Of a DNA stretch of 64,000 bases, positions 16,713 through 28,424 are shown one piece after another (the first letter of the stretch is position 1; each line of letters begins with the position of its first letter). The notes beneath the pieces are model-generated. The model worked only from the letters and a program-made list of their open reading frames with translations. It was not told the origin of the DNA and ran no database searches. Position numbers and translations under genes: made by a program. Source of the stretch: Epibacterium ulvae (lineage in GTDB: Bacteria > Pseudomonadota > Alphaproteobacteria > Rhodobacterales > Rhodobacteraceae); contig NZ_FMWG01000005.1 of assembly GCF_900102795.1 (NCBI RefSeq), positions 62,001 to 126,000 on the forward strand, read 5' to 3'.

Positions 16713-18263
16713 TTAGTGCGAAGCAATCTGGGTGACCGCGGAGGTGTCCGCAGCAGCCAGAGATTGGTTGACGTTTTCAATAAGCGCCGCAGTAGACGGG
16801 CTGATGATATCGGTGACAACCGCCGGGTAGACACCCAGCAGAATGGTCATGATCACGAGTGGTGCAAAGATGAAGCGCTCGCGCGTGTCCATATCTTGTA
16901 TGGTTTTCAGGCTTTCCTTGATCAGATCGCCAAAAACAACCCGGCGATACAGCCACAGCGCATAGCCTGCCGAGAAGATCACACCGGTGGTCGCAATCAT
17001 CGCAACCCAAGTGTTTTTCTGGAAGGTGCCCATCAATGTCAGGAATTCGCCGATGAAACCTGATGTGCCCGGCAGACCTACGTTGCCCATTGTAAAGAAC
17101 ATAAAGACCAACGCGTATGCAGGCATGCGGATCACCAGACCACCGTAGGCGTCGATGTCACGGGTGTGCATGCGGTCATAGATCACGCCGACACACATAA
17201 AGAGCGCCGCTGAAATAAAGCCGTGGCTCAGCATCTGGAAGATCGCGCCATCGATACCTTGCTGATTGGCGGCAAAGATCCCCATGGTCACAAAACCCAT
17301 GTGTGCAACAGATGAATAAGCGATCAGCTTTTTCATATCGTCCTGCACCATCGCCACAAGCGACGTATAGACGATCGCAATGGCTGACATCCAAAGGACG
17401 GTGTTCGCCATCACGTCCGCACCAACCGGGAACATCGGCAGCGAGAACCGCAGGAAGCCGTAGCCGCCCATTTTCAGCAAAACTGCCGCCAGAACGATGG
17501 AACCCGCCGTTGGCGCCTGCACGTGTGCATCTGGCAGCCAAGTGTGCACAGGCCACATTGGCATTTTTACCGCAAAAGAGGCAAAGAACGCCAGGAACAG
17601 CAGTGTCTGCATCCCACCAACGATATGAATGCCCAAGACATCAAAAGACCCGGATGCGAATGTGTGGCTGAGAAGAGTTTCGATATCTGTGGTGCCCGCA
17701 TCCGCATACATTGCAACCATCGCAACAAGCATCAGCACAGAGCCGAAGAAGGTGTAGAGGAAGAATTTAAACGATGCGTAGATACGGTTTGCACCGCCCC
17801 AGATGCCAATGATCAGGAACATCGGGATCAGGCCTGCCTCAAAGAAGAGGTAGAACAGCACCAAGTCCAGCGCCATGAACACGCCCAGCATCAAGGTTTC
17901 CAGCAAAAGGAATGCGATCATGTATTCCTTGACGCGGGTTTTGACGTTCCAGCTGGCCAGAATGGTCAGCGGCATCACAAAGGTGGTCAGCATGACAAAC
18001 AGCACCGAGATGCCATCGACACCCATCTTATACTGCAGACCCATCAGCCATTCGTGGTTTTCCACGAACTGAAAGCCCGTGTTTGCCGGATCAAACTGGC
18101 TATAGACACCAAGGCTCACGAAAAAGGTGATGCCGGTGGCAAACAACGCAAGATATTTTGCGTTGTTCTGCGTCGCCTCATCATCGCCGCGCATGAGCAG
18201 GGCCATAATGGCCGCTGCAACTGCAGGGATGAAGGTGACAATGGAAAGAAGGTGGTTTTCCAT
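16713..18263 (-). CDS. nuoM: NADH-quinone oxidoreductase subunit M
   Basis: A 516-residue polytopic subunit of the proton-pumping arm. Conserved blocks include [39 protein letters not shown] (the TM7/TM8 region with Lys and His), [18 protein letters not shown] and [13 protein letters not shown]. Its ATG shares one base with the nuoL stop codon (TAATG), indicating coupled translation. Nothing atypical was seen. Confidence 0.97.
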   Translation of the reverse strand: MENHLLSIVTFIPAVAAAIMALLMRGDDEATQNNAKYLALFATGITFFVSLGVYSQFDPANTGFQFVENHEWLMGLQYKMGVDGISVLFVMLTTFVMPLTILASWNVKTRVKEYMIAFLLLETLMLGVFMALDLVLFYLFFEAGLIPMFLIIGIWGGANRIYASFKFFLYTFFGSVLMLVAMVAMYADAGTTDIETLLSHTFASGSFDVLGIHIVGGMQTLLFLAFFASFAVKMPMWPVHTWLPDAHVQAPTAGSIVLAAVLLKMGGYGFLRFSLPMFPVGADVMANTVLWMSAIAIVYTSLVAMVQDDMKKLIAYSSVAHMGFVTMGIFAANQQGIDGAIFQMLSHGFISAALFMCVGVIYDRMHTRDIDAYGGLVIRMPAYALVFMFFTMGNVGLPGTSGFIGEFLTLMGTFQKNTWVAMIATTGVIFSAGYALWLYRRVVFGDLIKESLKTIQDMDTRERFIFAPLVIMTILLGVYPAVVTDIISPSTAALIENVNQSLAAADTSAVTQIASH

Positions 18264-20419
18264 TAATGCGATCCTCCGCCGATCGACATCCAGGTGACCA
18301 GAGCAGCGATGCCCATCACCATCCAGAAGGCATAAGTAAAGATGAAGCCCGATTGCGCACGTCCGGCGAGACGGGTGAAGAAGGGGATAACGCCCATAGC
18401 AAGACCATTAAGGAAGCCATCAATGGTTCCACCATCACCGCGTTTCCACAGGAACCGACCAAGCGCCAGCGCAGGTTTGATAAAGATCGCGTTGTACAGC
18501 TCGTCAAAGTACCACTTGTTGAGCAGGAACTGGTAGAGCGGTTCAAACGTGGTTGCAGCGCGCTTGGGCAGGCTTGGATTCCAGATGTAGAACCACAGTG
18601 CCATAAGAAGACCGCCCGCCATCGCAATAAAGGGTGAGACTTTTACCCATTTTGGGACTGCGTGTGCATCATCCAACAGGGTGTTATCTGGTGCGATATA
18701 AAGCGCGCCCTCGCCCGGTTTGCCTGCAAAGGCATAGTGGTGATCACCATGTCCATCATGCGCCTTGTCACCTTGACCATGATCATCATGCGCGCCGTGG
18801 TCATCATGTGTGTCTTTTGCATGATCATCGTGGCCCTGATCGTCGTGATGTGCATCACCATGCGCACCTGCTTCAGCGTAAGGAATGCCATAGAACTTGG
18901 CGACCTTATCTGTGTGACCAAAGAAGCTGCCATACCAGACCATACCAGCCAGAACAGCACCGACGGCCAGCACACCAAGCGGCACCAACATAACCGTTGG
19001 GCTTTCGTGCGCATGTTCGTGGGTGTGCTTGTTGCCGCGTTCCTCACCAAAGAAAGTCAGGAAGATCAGGCGCCAACTGTAGAAGGATGTCATCGCAGCA
19101 GCAACCACAAGCGCCCAGAAACCATACATAGAACCGCCTGCATAGGCGCTTTCAATAATGGCGTCTTTGGACAGGAAGCCAGCAAAGCCGATGGTTGTCA
19201 GCGGAACGCCAACACCGGTGATCGCCAAGGTGCCAATCATCATCGCCCAGTAGGTGTAAGGGATCTTTTTGCGCAAGTTACCGTAATTACGCATGTCCTG
19301 TTCGTGGTGCATCGCATGGATGACAGAACCCGCGCCCAAGAACAACATCGCCTTGAAGAACGCGTGGGTGAACAGGTGGAACATCGCGGCGGAATACATG
19401 CCAACGCCTGCGGCCACAAACATGTAGCCCAGCTGTGAACAGGTGGAATAGGCAATCACACGTTTGATGTCGTTTTGCACCAGACCGACGGTTGCCGCAA
19501 AGAATGCAGTGGTTGCGCCTAGGACTGTGATGAATGCAGTTGCTTGTGGTGCAACTTCCATCAGGGGCGACATGCGGCAGACAAGGAAAACACCCGCTGT
19601 TACCATGGTCGCCGCGTGGATCAGCGCGGATACAGGCGTTGGGCCTTCCATCGCATCAGGCAGCCATGTGTGCAGGATCAACTGCGCTGATTTGCCCATC
19701 GCACCAACAAACAGCAGGAAGGCCAGAAGATTGGCGGCGTTCCACTCAGTCCACAAGAAGGTCAGTTGCGTTTCGGCAAGGGTTGGGGTTGCTGCAAAGA
19801 CATCCGCGAAATTGATACTTTCAGTCAGGTAAAACAGGCCAAAGATACCAAGGGCAAAGCCAAAATCCCCAACACGGTTGACGATGAAAGCTTTCATCGC
19901 CGCAGCACCTGCAGACGGTTTGCGATAGTAGAAACCGATCAGCAGATAAGAGGCGACGCCCACACCTTCCCAGCCAAAGAACATCTGCACAAGGTTGTCA
20001 GACGTCACCAGCATAAGCATGGCAAAGGTAAAGAAGGACAGATAGGCAAAGAAGCGCGGTTTGTAGCTTTCGCCCTCTTTCCATGCCGGATCATCCGCCA
20101 TGTAGCCAAAGGAGTACAGATGGACCAGCGCTGACACTGTATTGATCACAATCAGCATGATCGCGGTTAGACGATCGACGCGGAACTGCCACGCGGTGTC
20201 CAAAGTGCCGGACTGGATCCAGCGCAGGATTTCAACGGTGTAATAGCCGTTTTCATGCAGGCTTGGGTCAAAGGTCAAAAACACGACCCAAGACAAAAAC
20301 GCGGTCAGGAACAGCAGAGCAGTTGCAAAAACAGTTGCTGCTTTTTCGCCGATAAACTTGTGACCAAAGCCGCAGACCAGCGCCCCAACCAGTGGGGTAA
20401 AGAGAAGGATGGTTTCCAT
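18263..20419 (-). CDS. nuoL: NADH-quinone oxidoreductase subunit L with His/Asp-rich loop
   Basis: A 718-residue antiporter-like subunit ending in the long lateral helix. Core motifs [55 protein letters not shown] and [19 protein letters not shown] are canonical. Between about residues 515 and 562, before the C-terminal lateral helix, is a low-complexity segment with some 13 His and many Asp residues in HDDH-type repeats. The segment is absent from E. coli NuoL and explains most of the extra length; a periplasmic or loop location and metal or proton buffering are inference. It starts six bases after nuoK. Confidence 0.97.
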   Translation of the reverse strand: METILLFTPLVGALVCGFGHKFIGEKAATVFATALLFLTAFLSWVVFLTFDPSLHENGYYTVEILRWIQSGTLDTAWQFRVDRLTAIMLIVINTVSALVHLYSFGYMADDPAWKEGESYKPRFFAYLSFFTFAMLMLVTSDNLVQMFFGWEGVGVASYLLIGFYYRKPSAGAAAMKAFIVNRVGDFGFALGIFGLFYLTESINFADVFAATPTLAETQLTFLWTEWNAANLLAFLLFVGAMGKSAQLILHTWLPDAMEGPTPVSALIHAATMVTAGVFLVCRMSPLMEVAPQATAFITVLGATTAFFAATVGLVQNDIKRVIAYSTCSQLGYMFVAAGVGMYSAAMFHLFTHAFFKAMLFLGAGSVIHAMHHEQDMRNYGNLRKKIPYTYWAMMIGTLAITGVGVPLTTIGFAGFLSKDAIIESAYAGGSMYGFWALVVAAAMTSFYSWRLIFLTFFGEERGNKHTHEHAHESPTVMLVPLGVLAVGAVLAGMVWYGSFFGHTDKVAKFYGIPYAEAGAHGDAHHDDQGHDDHAKDTHDDHGAHDDHGQGDKAHDGHGDHHYAFAGKPGEGALYIAPDNTLLDDAHAVPKWVKVSPFIAMAGGLLMALWFYIWNPSLPKRAATTFEPLYQFLLNKWYFDELYNAIFIKPALALGRFLWKRGDGGTIDGFLNGLAMGVIPFFTRLAGRAQSGFIFTYAFWMVMGIAALVTWMSIGGGSH

Positions 20420-20425
20420 AGCGCC

Positions 20426-20731
20426 TTAGCCCTTCATCACGTTAATGTCTTCGACCGCAATCGTACCGCGGTTGCGGAAGAAGCAGACCAAGATTGCCAA
20501 GCCAATCGCCGCTTCAGCAGCTGCGACGGTCAGAACAAACAGGGTAAAGACCTGCCCGACCAAATCCCCAAGGAAGCTGGAGAAGGCCACAAGATTGATG
20601 TTCACCGCGAGAAGCATCAGTTCAATGCTCATCAACAGGATGATCACATTCTTGCGGTTCAGGAAGAGCCCGAAGATGCCGATGACGAACAGCGTCGCCG
20701 CGACGGTAAGATAATGTTCAAGTCCGATCAT
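20426..20731 (-). CDS. nuoK: NADH-quinone oxidoreductase subunit K
   Basis: A 101-residue three-helix subunit. It opens [21 protein letters not shown] and has the conserved Glu residues in [17 protein letters not shown] and [15 protein letters not shown] that line the proton path. Length matches the family. A 58-base gap separates it from the inserted 166-residue gene upstream; GGACCTGAAAC precedes the ATG. Confidence 0.97.
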   Translation of the reverse strand: MIGLEHYLTVAATLFVIGIFGLFLNRKNVIILLMSIELMLLAVNINLVAFSSFLGDLVGQVFTLFVLTVAAAEAAIGLAILVCFFRNRGTIAVEDINVMKG

Positions 20732-20789
20732 GTTTCAGGTCCTTTTTGGGCAGGCTGCCACATGTGATTTTCACGAATTCCAAGCATCA

Positions 20790-21290
20790 TTAACATTCCA
20801 CTCGTGCTGAAACCGTTTCTGAAGTTGGCACAAGGCCATGTTTTTCTGTGATTTCCCACAAAGTTTTCCGATGGCTTCCCATCTCCGCTTCGTTGCAAAT
20901 GCATCGAAAAGGATTCTTCCCACCAATACCCCGCCGAGCAATCGCCACGTCCATACCTTCCAATGCAAATTTGTCTCTTACATCTTCGAGCGATATGGCT
21001 TCATCCGAACATTGCATCTTAGTTACTTTTTCTTTGAGTAACCTAAGATTGGAAACGTCGCGGTATTCCGAAATCACAACAGCCTTACGGCTTTCACAGG
21101 AGAGCAATATGAATTGCTCGTGATCGGTGTGATACATCACCAGATCCTTAGAAAATTCATCGACATGCTCCATCGACAGAGGCGAACCAGCCTTGTCACC
21201 ACAAATATGAGGTGCAAACTGATGCGCGACCACGTGAACAGGAAGCGCTCCCACAGCAACAACAACTCCTAAGGCAACTGCTGGTTTCAC
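20790..21290 (-). CDS. Secreted protein of unknown function inserted between nuoJ and nuoK
   Basis: A 166-residue protein with a plausible Sec signal peptide (hydrophobic residues 5-22, cleavage after VVA near residue 22). The mature part has Cys at [27 protein letters not shown] and the penultimate VEC, suggesting disulfides in the periplasm. It starts with GTG, its GTGA overlapping the nuoJ stop. The coding sequence is richer in A+T and uses less biased codons than the flanking nuo genes. No family was recognised. The location says co-expression with complex I, not necessarily function in it. Confidence 0.7.
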   Translation of the reverse strand: MKPAVALGVVVAVGALPVHVVAHQFAPHICGDKAGSPLSMEHVDEFSKDLVMYHTDHEQFILLSCESRKAVVISEYRDVSNLRLLKEKVTKMQCSDEAISLEDVRDKFALEGMDVAIARRGIGGKNPFRCICNEAEMGSHRKTLWEITEKHGLVPTSETVSARVEC

Positions 21291-21889
21291 AGACCCTGTC
21301 CCGGTTTGATGTCTTTCAATTCCATCGCCTTGGCCGGGTCACGCATCATCTGAGCAACCACATCCTGACGCTTAACATCAGTGCGGTGGCGCAGGGTCAG
21401 CACAATTGCGCCGATCATAGCAACCAACAGGACAAGCCCTGCCAGTTGGAACAGAAGGAAATATTGATCATAAATGATAAGGCCCAAGGCCTCGGTGTTG
21501 TGACGGTCGTCTGAAACTGGCTGGGCCAGAAGGTCTGCGGCGCCATGCGCCGTTTCCCAGACCCCAAATGCCATCACAAATTGCATAAGAATGACGAGCC
21601 CGATCAGGAGGGCAAGCGGCATGTATTTTGCCATTTCAGCTTTCAGCTCAGCAAAATCGACATCCAGCATCATAACAACGAAGAGGAACAATACTGCGAC
21701 GGCCCCCACGTAGACAATGACCAGCAGCATGGCGACGAATTCCGCCCCCAACAGTACAAACAACCCAGCCGAGGATAAAAAGGCCAGGATCAACCACAAG
21801 ACCGAGTGCACCGGCTGACGGCTGATCACTGTGAACAGCCCGCCGGTGATGGCGCTTATGGCGAAGAGGTAAAAGGCAAATACGCTCAT
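21287..21889 (-). CDS. nuoJ: NADH-quinone oxidoreductase subunit J
   Basis: A 200-residue five-helix subunit. The helix-3 block [20 protein letters not shown] with its pi-bulge region and [12 protein letters not shown] are diagnostic; [20 protein letters not shown] is the last helix. The C-terminal tail [20 protein letters not shown] is typical of alphaproteobacteria. It overlaps the preceding CMD gene and the following secreted gene by four bases each. Confidence 0.96.
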   Translation of the reverse strand: MSVFAFYLFAISAITGGLFTVISRQPVHSVLWLILAFLSSAGLFVLLGAEFVAMLLVIVYVGAVAVLFLFVVMMLDVDFAELKAEMAKYMPLALLIGLVILMQFVMAFGVWETAHGAADLLAQPVSDDRHNTEALGLIIYDQYFLLFQLAGLVLLVAMIGAIVLTLRHRTDVKRQDVVAQMMRDPAKAMELKDIKPGQGL

Positions 21890-22293
21890 GTCTCATCGTC
21901 CTTGTTGTCACCCATGACATCCTGCGCCAACTCCAGCGCGCGGGTCATGGCCGGAATGCCGGCAAACACCGACATCTGACCGATCGCTTCAACGATCTCT
22001 TGTTTCTTTGCACCCGCCTCAAGGGCGTGGCGTACGGTCTGGCGCACGGCCGTATCGGCCTGTGCCCCTTGGCAAGTGAGACCCGCCAGCGTGAGCAGCA
22101 GGCGGGTCTTGGCATCCAATCCGTCTTTGTTGACGGCGTTGCCAAACATCAGTTCCATCACCTCTTTGGGCATGGTCGGCCAAAGCGCCTCAAACCCTTT
22201 TGGAGAGAAATTCTCCAGGCCTGGGTTCAGCGCTTTGGCCATCTCCTGGGCTTGGGCCATCATGGCCTCAAAAGGGTTTTGCGCATCAGTCAT
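21886..22293 (-). CDS. Carboxymuconolactone decarboxylase (CMD/AhpD-fold) family protein in the nuo operon
   Basis: A 135-residue all-helical protein. The family signature covers [16 protein letters not shown] and [21 protein letters not shown], with [13 protein letters not shown] at the end. Enzymes of this fold include 4-carboxymuconolactone decarboxylase and the peroxidase AhpD, but AhpD-type CxxC is absent: the only Cys is the one after GLT. No aromatic catabolism genes are near, so decarboxylase function is unlikely. Start and stop overlap nuoI and nuoJ by four bases each, so it is translated with complex I. Confidence 0.88.
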   Translation of the reverse strand: MTDAQNPFEAMMAQAQEMAKALNPGLENFSPKGFEALWPTMPKEVMELMFGNAVNKDGLDAKTRLLLTLAGLTCQGAQADTAVRQTVRHALEAGAKKQEIVEAIGQMSVFAGIPAMTRALELAQDVMGDNKDDET

Positions 22294-22784
22294 CGGTAAG
22301 GCGCGTCCAGTTCCAGATTGCGAGCAATCTCTGCTTCCCAACGCTCACCGTTCGAAAGGAGTTTGTCTTTGTCGTAAAACAGCTCCTCGCGGGTTTCGGT
22401 GGCAAATTCGAAATTCGGACCTTCGACGATGGCATCCACAGGGCAAGCTTCCTGACAGAAACCACAGTAAATGCACTTGGTCATGTCGATGTCATAGCGC
22501 GTGGTACGACGCGAGCCATCTTCGCGAGGTTCCGCATCGATGGTGATCGCCTGCGCCGGGCAAACCGCTTCGCACAATTTACAGGCGATGCACCGCTCTT
22601 CCCCATTGGGGTATCGGCGCAGCGCGTGTTCACCCCGGAACCGAGGCGACAGCGGGCCTTTTTCATGCGGGTAATTCAACGTCGCTTTAGGCGCAAAAAA
22701 GTATTTCAAACCCAGTTTGAAACCAGCCCAAATATCCTGCAGGAGAAAATATTTGGCGGCGCGGGTATAATCGATCTGCGTCAT
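22290..22784 (-). CDS. nuoI: NADH-quinone oxidoreductase subunit I (two 4Fe-4S clusters)
   Basis: A 164-residue ferredoxin-like subunit carrying clusters N6a and N6b. The two motifs [17 protein letters not shown] and [20 protein letters not shown] each supply four Cys ligands, and [18 protein letters not shown] is the usual preceding block. It lies two bases after nuoH. The size and sequence are those of the alphaproteobacterial/mitochondrial TYKY subunit. Confidence 0.97.
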   Translation of the reverse strand: MTQIDYTRAAKYFLLQDIWAGFKLGLKYFFAPKATLNYPHEKGPLSPRFRGEHALRRYPNGEERCIACKLCEAVCPAQAITIDAEPREDGSRRTTRYDIDMTKCIYCGFCQEACPVDAIVEGPNFEFATETREELFYDKDKLLSNGERWEAEIARNLELDAPYR

Positions 22785-22786
22785 GA

Positions 22787-23824
22787 TCAGCCCCCTGTTG
22801 TCCAGCGTGCAAAGGCACCCCAGAACCAGTCAAATTTTGCAGCAAAGGCGACGAACACAACCCAAGCCAGTGAGAATGGAAGGAAAACTTTCCAGCCCAG
22901 GCGCATCAATTGGTCATAGCGGTAACGCGGTGTAATCGCCTTTACCATCGCGAAGATGAAGAAGAAGAAAGCCATCTTGGCGATCATCCACAATACGCCA
23001 TCCGGCAAGAATGGGATGGGTGAGAGCCAACCGCCAAAGAACAGCAAGGATGTCAGCGCGCACATCAGGAAGATCGCGATATATTCACCAGCCATGAACA
23101 ATAGGAACGGCGTCGCTGAATATTCCACCTGATACCCTGCCACCAGTTCGGATTCCGCTTCGGGAAGGTCAAATGGTGGGCGGTTGGTTTCCGCAAGACA
23201 GGAGATGAAGAACAGGAACACCATCGGGAAGTGCGGCAGCCAGTACCAGTTGAACAGGCCAAGGTTGCCATCTTGTGCACGCACGATATCGCCAAAGTTC
23301 ATCGACCCGGTTGAGATAATCACACCAACGATGATCAGGCCAATCGAGACTTCATAAGAAATCATCTGCGCCGCAGACCGAAGCGAGCCCAGGAACGGGT
23401 ATTTCGAGTTGGAAGCCCACCCCCCCATGATCACGCCGTAAACCTCCAACGAGGAGACTGCGAAAACATAGAGAATTGCAACGTTGATGTCAGAGAGAAC
23501 CCAGCCATCATTCAGCGGGATCACAGCCCAGGCGATCATCGCCAGAACGAAAGACGTCAAAGGGGCAAGGATAAACACAGCACGGTCTGCACCGGCTGGA
23601 ATGACCACCTCTTTGACGACATATTTCAGGGCGTCAGCAACAGTTTGCAGCAGGCCATAAACGCCCACCACATTGGGGCCACGGCGCATCTGGACAGCCG
23701 CCCAGATTTTGCGGTCGCCATAAACCAGAAAGAGCAGCGAAACCATGACAAAGGCAACAACTGCAAGCACTTGCGCCAGTATCAAGACAGCGATGCCGCC
23801 TGGGGTGTTAAAGAATTCAGCCAT
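22787..23824 (-). CDS. nuoH: NADH-quinone oxidoreductase subunit H
   Basis: A 345-residue membrane subunit that forms much of the quinone chamber. Signatures are [23 protein letters not shown], the loop [20 protein letters not shown] with EVSIGL, and [20 protein letters not shown]. About eight or nine transmembrane helices are predicted. It follows the inserted lipoprotein gene by six bases. Confidence 0.97.
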   Translation of the reverse strand: MAEFFNTPGGIAVLILAQVLAVVAFVMVSLLFLVYGDRKIWAAVQMRRGPNVVGVYGLLQTVADALKYVVKEVVIPAGADRAVFILAPLTSFVLAMIAWAVIPLNDGWVLSDINVAILYVFAVSSLEVYGVIMGGWASNSKYPFLGSLRSAAQMISYEVSIGLIIVGVIISTGSMNFGDIVRAQDGNLGLFNWYWLPHFPMVFLFFISCLAETNRPPFDLPEAESELVAGYQVEYSATPFLLFMAGEYIAIFLMCALTSLLFFGGWLSPIPFLPDGVLWMIAKMAFFFFIFAMVKAITPRYRYDQLMRLGWKVFLPFSLAWVVFVAFAAKFDWFWGAFARWTTGG

Positions 23825-23830
23825 AGGTCC

Positions 23831-24229
23831 TCACACCGTGGGTATTCCGTTAGCCTTGCAGTTTGCAACTACGACTTCGGCGTCGATAGTGCGCAATCCG
23901 CGCGGCAGAGAGGGCGAGATGGTGTAGACAGCATCTGCACGCCAAACACCACCCTCTTGTTTCAAATTTGTGCGCAAGTGACGGGCAAATCCAAAGTCTC
24001 GGATCACCGCGTATTGCGCGGCTGCGCATTCGGCATAATTGTCAACATCAGCAGGCGTTCGCGCGCCTGTCATGCTTACATTGAATTGCACCAGATCCCC
24101 CTGCAAAAGACGTGTTTCAACACCGCGATAATTCGGCTTGAACACCTCAGACGCGCCATCTGCTTCGGCGCAGGCTGATAGCGATAAGATCGCCATCAGG
24201 CCAAAGGATATGTGTGCAGCTCGGATCAC
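23831..24229 (-). CDS. Lipoprotein of unknown function between nuoG and nuoH
   Basis: A 132-residue protein with a lipoprotein signal peptide: hydrophobic [11 protein letters not shown] then LSAC with the lipobox Cys at about residue 20. The mature part has two further Cys ([11 protein letters not shown] and VVANCKANG) and a predicted mixed alpha/beta fold. It starts with GTG overlapping the nuoG stop (GTGA). Similar small proteins occur at this place in Rhodobacterales nuo operons, but I cannot name a family. Membrane anchoring would put it on the periplasmic side, away from the nuoG-containing arm. Confidence 0.75.
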   Translation of the reverse strand: MIRAAHISFGLMAILSLSACAEADGASEVFKPNYRGVETRLLQGDLVQFNVSMTGARTPADVDNYAECAAAQYAVIRDFGFARHLRTNLKQEGGVWRADAVYTISPSLPRGLRTIDAEVVVANCKANGIPTV

Positions 24230-26247
24230 TCTGCAGCGATCTGCTGTTCAGACTGCGCTTTCGCCTGAGCAGACAATTCCGCCATCAGCTGCGACGCACG
24301 TGCGATCGGGTTCGTCAGGTAGAAATCGCGCACGGTTGGCTGGAAGTCTGCAGTGCCAAGCACACCCTGTTCCAGCGCATCGCCTGAATTTTCAACGACC
24401 TCATCGATTTTGGCCAGATGCGGTACAGCTTTAATCAGCTCGGCCCGTAGCTGCGCCAGAGAGTCGTAGCCAAGCTTTGCTGCTACCTCAGCGCTCAGCG
24501 CCCGCAGGATGGCCCAGTTTTCTTTGGCCTCACCCGGAGCAAATCCAGCCCGCATCGCAAGCTGAGGCCGCCCTTCGGTGTTGACAAAAAGACCATTTTC
24601 TTCGGTATAAGCCGCGGCCGGAAGGATGACATCGGCGCGATGCGCGCCACGATCCCCATGGCTGCCCTGATAGATCACAAAGGCGCCTTCGCCGATCTCG
24701 ATCTCATCGGCGCCAAGGTTATAGATCACATCTGACGTATCAACCGCTGCCATGCCACCTTCGTTGGTTGCATCAACATCCAGCGCACCAACGCGTGACG
24801 CGGCTGAGTGCAGGATCAGCAAACCACTGTCGGTATTTGCAGCAATCGCTTGCGCCGCAGCCAGAACGGCCGCGCCGTCTGCCTCACGCAGAGCGCCCTG
24901 CCCGACAATCACCAGTGACGGCTTGGCTTTGATCTCATCCGAGCCGCCCATATCAACGACTTTTTGCAACGCTGCACGATCGGTGCCAACATGGGTCACG
25001 TCATAAGTCAGATCTGCTTCGGGGCCAACCAGCGCGATATCTGCACCATTTACCCACGCTTTACGCAGGCGGGCGTTCAGAACTGGCGATTCAACACGTG
25101 GATTTGTGCCAATCAGCAAAATACGTTTTGCATCATCGATGTCTTCGATCGCAGCAGTGCCCACATAAGCCGCACGATTGCCTGCTGGCAGTTTCGCCCC
25201 ATCTGTGCGGCATTCAACAACACCGCCTTTGGATTCAATCAACTGTTTCAGCGCAAATGTGGCCTCAACCGGGGCAAGATCACCAATGACACCTGACAGT
25301 TTTTCGGCACCATTGATGGCATTTGCCGCTGCGGTCAAAGCTTCGGGCCAAGTGGCAGGCTTTAGCTTCCCATCGACGCGCACATAAGGCTTGTCCAGAC
25401 GCTGACGGCGCAGACCGTCCCAGACAAAACGGGTTTTGTCGGAAATCCACTCTTCGTTCACACCGTCATGGTTGCGCGGTAGGATGCGCATCACTTCGCG
25501 ACCTTTGGTATCCACGCGAATGTTTGCGCCAAGGGAATCCATTACATCAATGGTTTCGGTCTTGGTCAGCTCCCAAGGGCGCGCGTTAAACGCATAAGGT
25601 TTCGATGTTAGCGCACCAACAGGGCATAGATCAATGATGTTGCCCTGCAGGTTCGAATTCAGCGTCTGGTTCAGATAGCTGGTGATTTCAGCATCTTCAC
25701 CACGACCGGTTTGCCCCATCTGTGTGATGCCAGCGACCTCTGAAGTGAAGCGCACACAACGGGTGCAGCTGATGCAGCGTGTCATCGCGGTTGAAACCAA
25801 TGGACCAAGGTTCAGATCATCCACCGCCCGCTTGGATTCGCGGAACCGGCTGAAATCAACCCCGTAGGCCATCGCCTGATCCTGCAGATCACATTCGCCG
25901 CCCTGATCGCAAATCGGGCAATCCAGCGGGTGATTGATCAGCATGAATTCCATCACACCTTCACGAGCTTTTTTGACCATCGGTGAATTGGTTTTCACCT
26001 GCGGTGCCTGCCCTTCGGGGCCGGGGCGCAAATCGCGCACCTGCATCGCACAGGACGCTGCCGGTTTGGGTGGGCCGCCGACGACCTCGACAAGGCACAT
26101 GCGGCAGTTGCCCGCAATCGACAGGCGCTCGTGGTAGCAGAAACGTGGGATTTCCACACCGGCCTCTTCACAGGCCTGGATCAGGGTCATTGCCCCATCC
26201 ACCTCAATCTCGGTTCCGTCAATGTTGATCTTGCGGAGGTCAGACAT
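24226..26247 (-). CDS. nuoG: NADH-quinone oxidoreductase subunit G
   Basis: A 673-residue iron-sulfur subunit of the peripheral arm. Cluster N1b ligands are in [16 protein letters not shown]5 and N4 ligands in [19 protein letters not shown] and [16 protein letters not shown], followed by an [11 protein letters not shown] stretch and a molybdopterin-oxidoreductase-like domain without cofactor. Its length matches mitochondrial NDUFS1 and Paracoccus Nqo3 better than the longer E. coli NuoG. The gene follows the DUF5333 gene by three bases. Confidence 0.97.
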   Translation of the reverse strand: MSDLRKINIDGTEIEVDGAMTLIQACEEAGVEIPRFCYHERLSIAGNCRMCLVEVVGGPPKPAASCAMQVRDLRPGPEGQAPQVKTNSPMVKKAREGVMEFMLINHPLDCPICDQGGECDLQDQAMAYGVDFSRFRESKRAVDDLNLGPLVSTAMTRCISCTRCVRFTSEVAGITQMGQTGRGEDAEITSYLNQTLNSNLQGNIIDLCPVGALTSKPYAFNARPWELTKTETIDVMDSLGANIRVDTKGREVMRILPRNHDGVNEEWISDKTRFVWDGLRRQRLDKPYVRVDGKLKPATWPEALTAAANAINGAEKLSGVIGDLAPVEATFALKQLIESKGGVVECRTDGAKLPAGNRAAYVGTAAIEDIDDAKRILLIGTNPRVESPVLNARLRKAWVNGADIALVGPEADLTYDVTHVGTDRAALQKVVDMGGSDEIKAKPSLVIVGQGALREADGAAVLAAAQAIAANTDSGLLILHSAASRVGALDVDATNEGGMAAVDTSDVIYNLGADEIEIGEGAFVIYQGSHGDRGAHRADVILPAAAYTEENGLFVNTEGRPQLAMRAGFAPGEAKENWAILRALSAEVAAKLGYDSLAQLRAELIKAVPHLAKIDEVVENSGDALEQGVLGTADFQPTVRDFYLTNPIARASQLMAELSAQAKAQSEQQIAAE

Positions 26248-26250
26248 GGT

Positions 26251-26658
26251 CTATTTCGCCCTCAGTAACACGCCGATCGCGCTGTTTTTCTTAATCTCTG
26301 CACGACCATACGCACAGAAAGTTTCTGGTTTTTCATATGAGACGCCGTTTTGCGCCAAAAGCGTTTCGCCCTTCGCCCGCATCCGGGCTTTTTCAGCGTC
26401 AGAATCCACATAGGCGCGGATTTCCTTATCGCTGTAGCCAAGCGCATTTGCTTCACCCTTAAGGCGGCGCAGTTCCCCAATTCCTTTGAACAGGCGTGGC
26501 GCAATCGTATCGCAGTGATCCGCGACCTCTTTTGCCATAGCGATTGCAAATAAAGGGTTTTCGATTTTGGGAACATCGCGCAGCGATGGTTTGGCTTGCG
26601 CCAGAGCTGGCATGGCCAATGTAGCAACAAGAGTGCCCGCGCAGAGGTTACGTAACAT
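26251..26658 (-). CDS. DUF5333 family secreted protein
   Basis: A 135-residue protein with a Sec signal peptide (cleavage likely after AQA, residue 22). The mature protein begins KPSLRDVPKIENPLFAIAMA and has two Cys (ADHCDTIAPR and ETFCAYG) likely to form a disulfide. I assign it to DUF5333, a Rhodobacterales family found beside nuoG; this comes from recognition, not a search. AAAAGGAG precedes the ATG. A 99-base gap separates it from the upstream lipoprotein gene. Confidence 0.8.
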   Translation of the reverse strand: MLRNLCAGTLVATLAMPALAQAKPSLRDVPKIENPLFAIAMAKEVADHCDTIAPRLFKGIGELRRLKGEANALGYSDKEIRAYVDSDAEKARMRAKGETLLAQNGVSYEKPETFCAYGRAEIKKNSAIGVLLRAK

Positions 26659-26757
26659 TCAAAACTCCTTTTAATCTGGAGCTTTGACACAGATGCGGCA
26701 CACCTGTGTTATGCAATAACGCATCCTCAAGCGAGGTGAGATATGGCCAGATTTTGC

Positions 26758-27108
26758 TCAAGAGTCACATGTCCCCTGAAACAAAGCACTGCTGCCAGAG
26801 AGGCGCAAAGCCGCCTCTTCCTCTTGTGGGTCATCCTGCCAATTGATGTCAGAATTCCCATAGTTTTCGATACAATAGCGCGTGCCTTCGTGAATGGCTG
26901 CCAAACGTGCGCCTTTGAGCGAGCGATTGGCATCTCTTACGGTCACTTCAAACAGCGCGCGATTGCGTTTCTTGTCCAAAGCTTTGGTTTTGACAGCAAA
27001 AGGCACACCGTCATAACGCGTGCGCTTTCCTTCATTGAGCTTATCACAGGCTGCAACCAAAGTTACTGCCAGTGTTGCAATCAAAGCTGTCGTGCGTGCC
27101 AAAGCCAT
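26758..27108 (-). CDS. Small lipoprotein of unknown function between nuoF and DUF5333
   Basis: A 116-residue protein with signal peptide and lipobox VAAC (Cys near residue 21). The mature domain contains ALFEVTVRDANRSL and two late Cys (TRYCIENYG and a third residue from the C-terminus, GTCDS), a pattern that recalls the other small exported proteins of this operon. The gene starts 11 bases after nuoF. Family unknown. The 99 bases between its stop and the next gene contain a weak CACAG/CTGTG inverted repeat but no clear terminator. Confidence 0.72.
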   Translation of the reverse strand: MALARTTALIATLAVTLVAACDKLNEGKRTRYDGVPFAVKTKALDKKRNRALFEVTVRDANRSLKGARLAAIHEGTRYCIENYGNSDINWQDDPQEEEAALRLSGSSALFQGTCDS

Positions 27109-27119
27109 TGAACCTTGCC

Positions 27120-28418
27120 TTATTCTGCTGCCATCGCGCCCATACGGCCCGATTTCTGCGCCTTAATGCGATCTTCGATCTCTTCGCGGAAGTTGCGGAT
27201 CAAACCTTGAATTGGCCAAGCTGCCGCATCACCAAGCGCACAGATTGTGTGGCCTTCGACCTGTTTGGTCACATCCCACAACATATCGATCTCTTCCGGC
27301 TCTGCCTCGCCCTTCACCAGACGATCCATCACGCGCATCATCCAGCCCGTGCCTTCGCGGCATGGGGTACACTGACCGCAGCTTTCGTGTTTGTAGAACT
27401 TGGACAGACGCCAGATCGCTTTGATGATGTCAGTCTGTTTGTCCATGACAATAACAGCCGCGGTGCCAAGGCCAGACCCTAGATCGTTGCGCAGATAGTC
27501 AAAATCCATGATCGCGTCGCGCATGTTTTCACCGCGCACACAGGGCACCGATGAACCACCGGGAATAACCGCAAGCAGATTGTCCCAGCCGCCGCGAATA
27601 CCGCCGCAATGCTTTTCGATCAGCTCTTCGAAAGAGATCGACATCGCCTCTTCTACCACACAGGGGTTATTCACGTGGCCAGAGATCGCAAACAGTTTGG
27701 TGCCTGCGTTATTGGGGCGACCGAAGCCTGCAAACCAATCTGCGCCGCGGCGCAGGATGGTGGGGACAACGGCGATGGATTCCACATTGTTCACAGTGGT
27801 TGGGCACCCATAAAGGCCCGCGCCTGCCGGGAATGGCGGCTTCATGCGCGGCATGCCCTTTTTGCCTTCAAGACTTTCGATCAAGGCGGTTTCTTCGCCA
27901 CAGATATAGGCGCCTGCGCCATGGTGTAGGAAGACATCAAAGTCCCAACCGGAACCAGCAGCATTTTTGCCCAGAAGGCCACTGTCATAGGCTTCGTCGA
28001 TTGCAGCCTGCAGCGCTTCGCGTTCGCGAATATACTCACCGCGCAGGTAGATGTAGCAGGTGTGCGCATTCATCGCAAAAGAGGCAATCAGCGCACCTTC
28101 GATCAGCGTGTGCGGATCATGACGCATGATTTCGCGGTCTTTGCAGGTACCCGGCTCGGATTCATCCGCGTTAATCACCAGATAGGCTGGGCGACCGTCG
28201 CTTTCCTTGGGCATGAATGACCACTTCAACCCGGTGGGGAAACCCGCGCCACCGCGCCCACGCAGACCAGAGTCTTTCATGGTTTGAATGATCCAGTCGC
28301 GCCCCTTTTGCACCAGACCGGCTGTGCCGTCCCAATGCCCGCGCGCCTGCGCGCCTTTCAACGTGCGATCATGCATCCCGTAGAGGTTGGTAAAGATCCG
28401 ATCCTGGTCCTTCAACAT
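27120..28418 (-). CDS. nuoF: NADH-quinone oxidoreductase subunit F (NADH/FMN-binding)
   Basis: A 432-residue subunit binding NADH, FMN and cluster N3. [20 protein letters not shown] is the Gly-rich NADH/FMN loop, [19 protein letters not shown] the FMN region, and [16 protein letters not shown] with a later Cys in HTICALGD supplies the 4Fe-4S ligands. All expected residues are present. It follows DUF5337 by six bases. Confidence 0.98.
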   Translation of the reverse strand: MLKDQDRIFTNLYGMHDRTLKGAQARGHWDGTAGLVQKGRDWIIQTMKDSGLRGRGGAGFPTGLKWSFMPKESDGRPAYLVINADESEPGTCKDREIMRHDPHTLIEGALIASFAMNAHTCYIYLRGEYIREREALQAAIDEAYDSGLLGKNAAGSGWDFDVFLHHGAGAYICGEETALIESLEGKKGMPRMKPPFPAGAGLYGCPTTVNNVESIAVVPTILRRGADWFAGFGRPNNAGTKLFAISGHVNNPCVVEEAMSISFEELIEKHCGGIRGGWDNLLAVIPGGSSVPCVRGENMRDAIMDFDYLRNDLGSGLGTAAVIVMDKQTDIIKAIWRLSKFYKHESCGQCTPCREGTGWMMRVMDRLVKGEAEPEEIDMLWDVTKQVEGHTICALGDAAAWPIQGLIRNFREEIEDRIKAQKSGRMGAMAAE

Positions 28419-28424
28419 GCCTGC

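Noticed and set aside
17523-18266. Long plus-strand open frame over nuoM
   Set aside because: Antisense shadow of a membrane protein gene; composition (many His, Gln, Lys) is what hydrophobic codons give in reverse.
18735-18870. Repeated short units in DNA that resemble a tandem repeat or CRISPR-like array
   Set aside because: The repetition arises from His/Asp codons of the low-complexity loop of NuoL, and spacing and units are irregular.
20150-20163. TTGAT-CACA-ATCAG, an FNR-like match
   Set aside because: It lies deep inside the nuoL coding region, far from any start codon, where the codons explain it.
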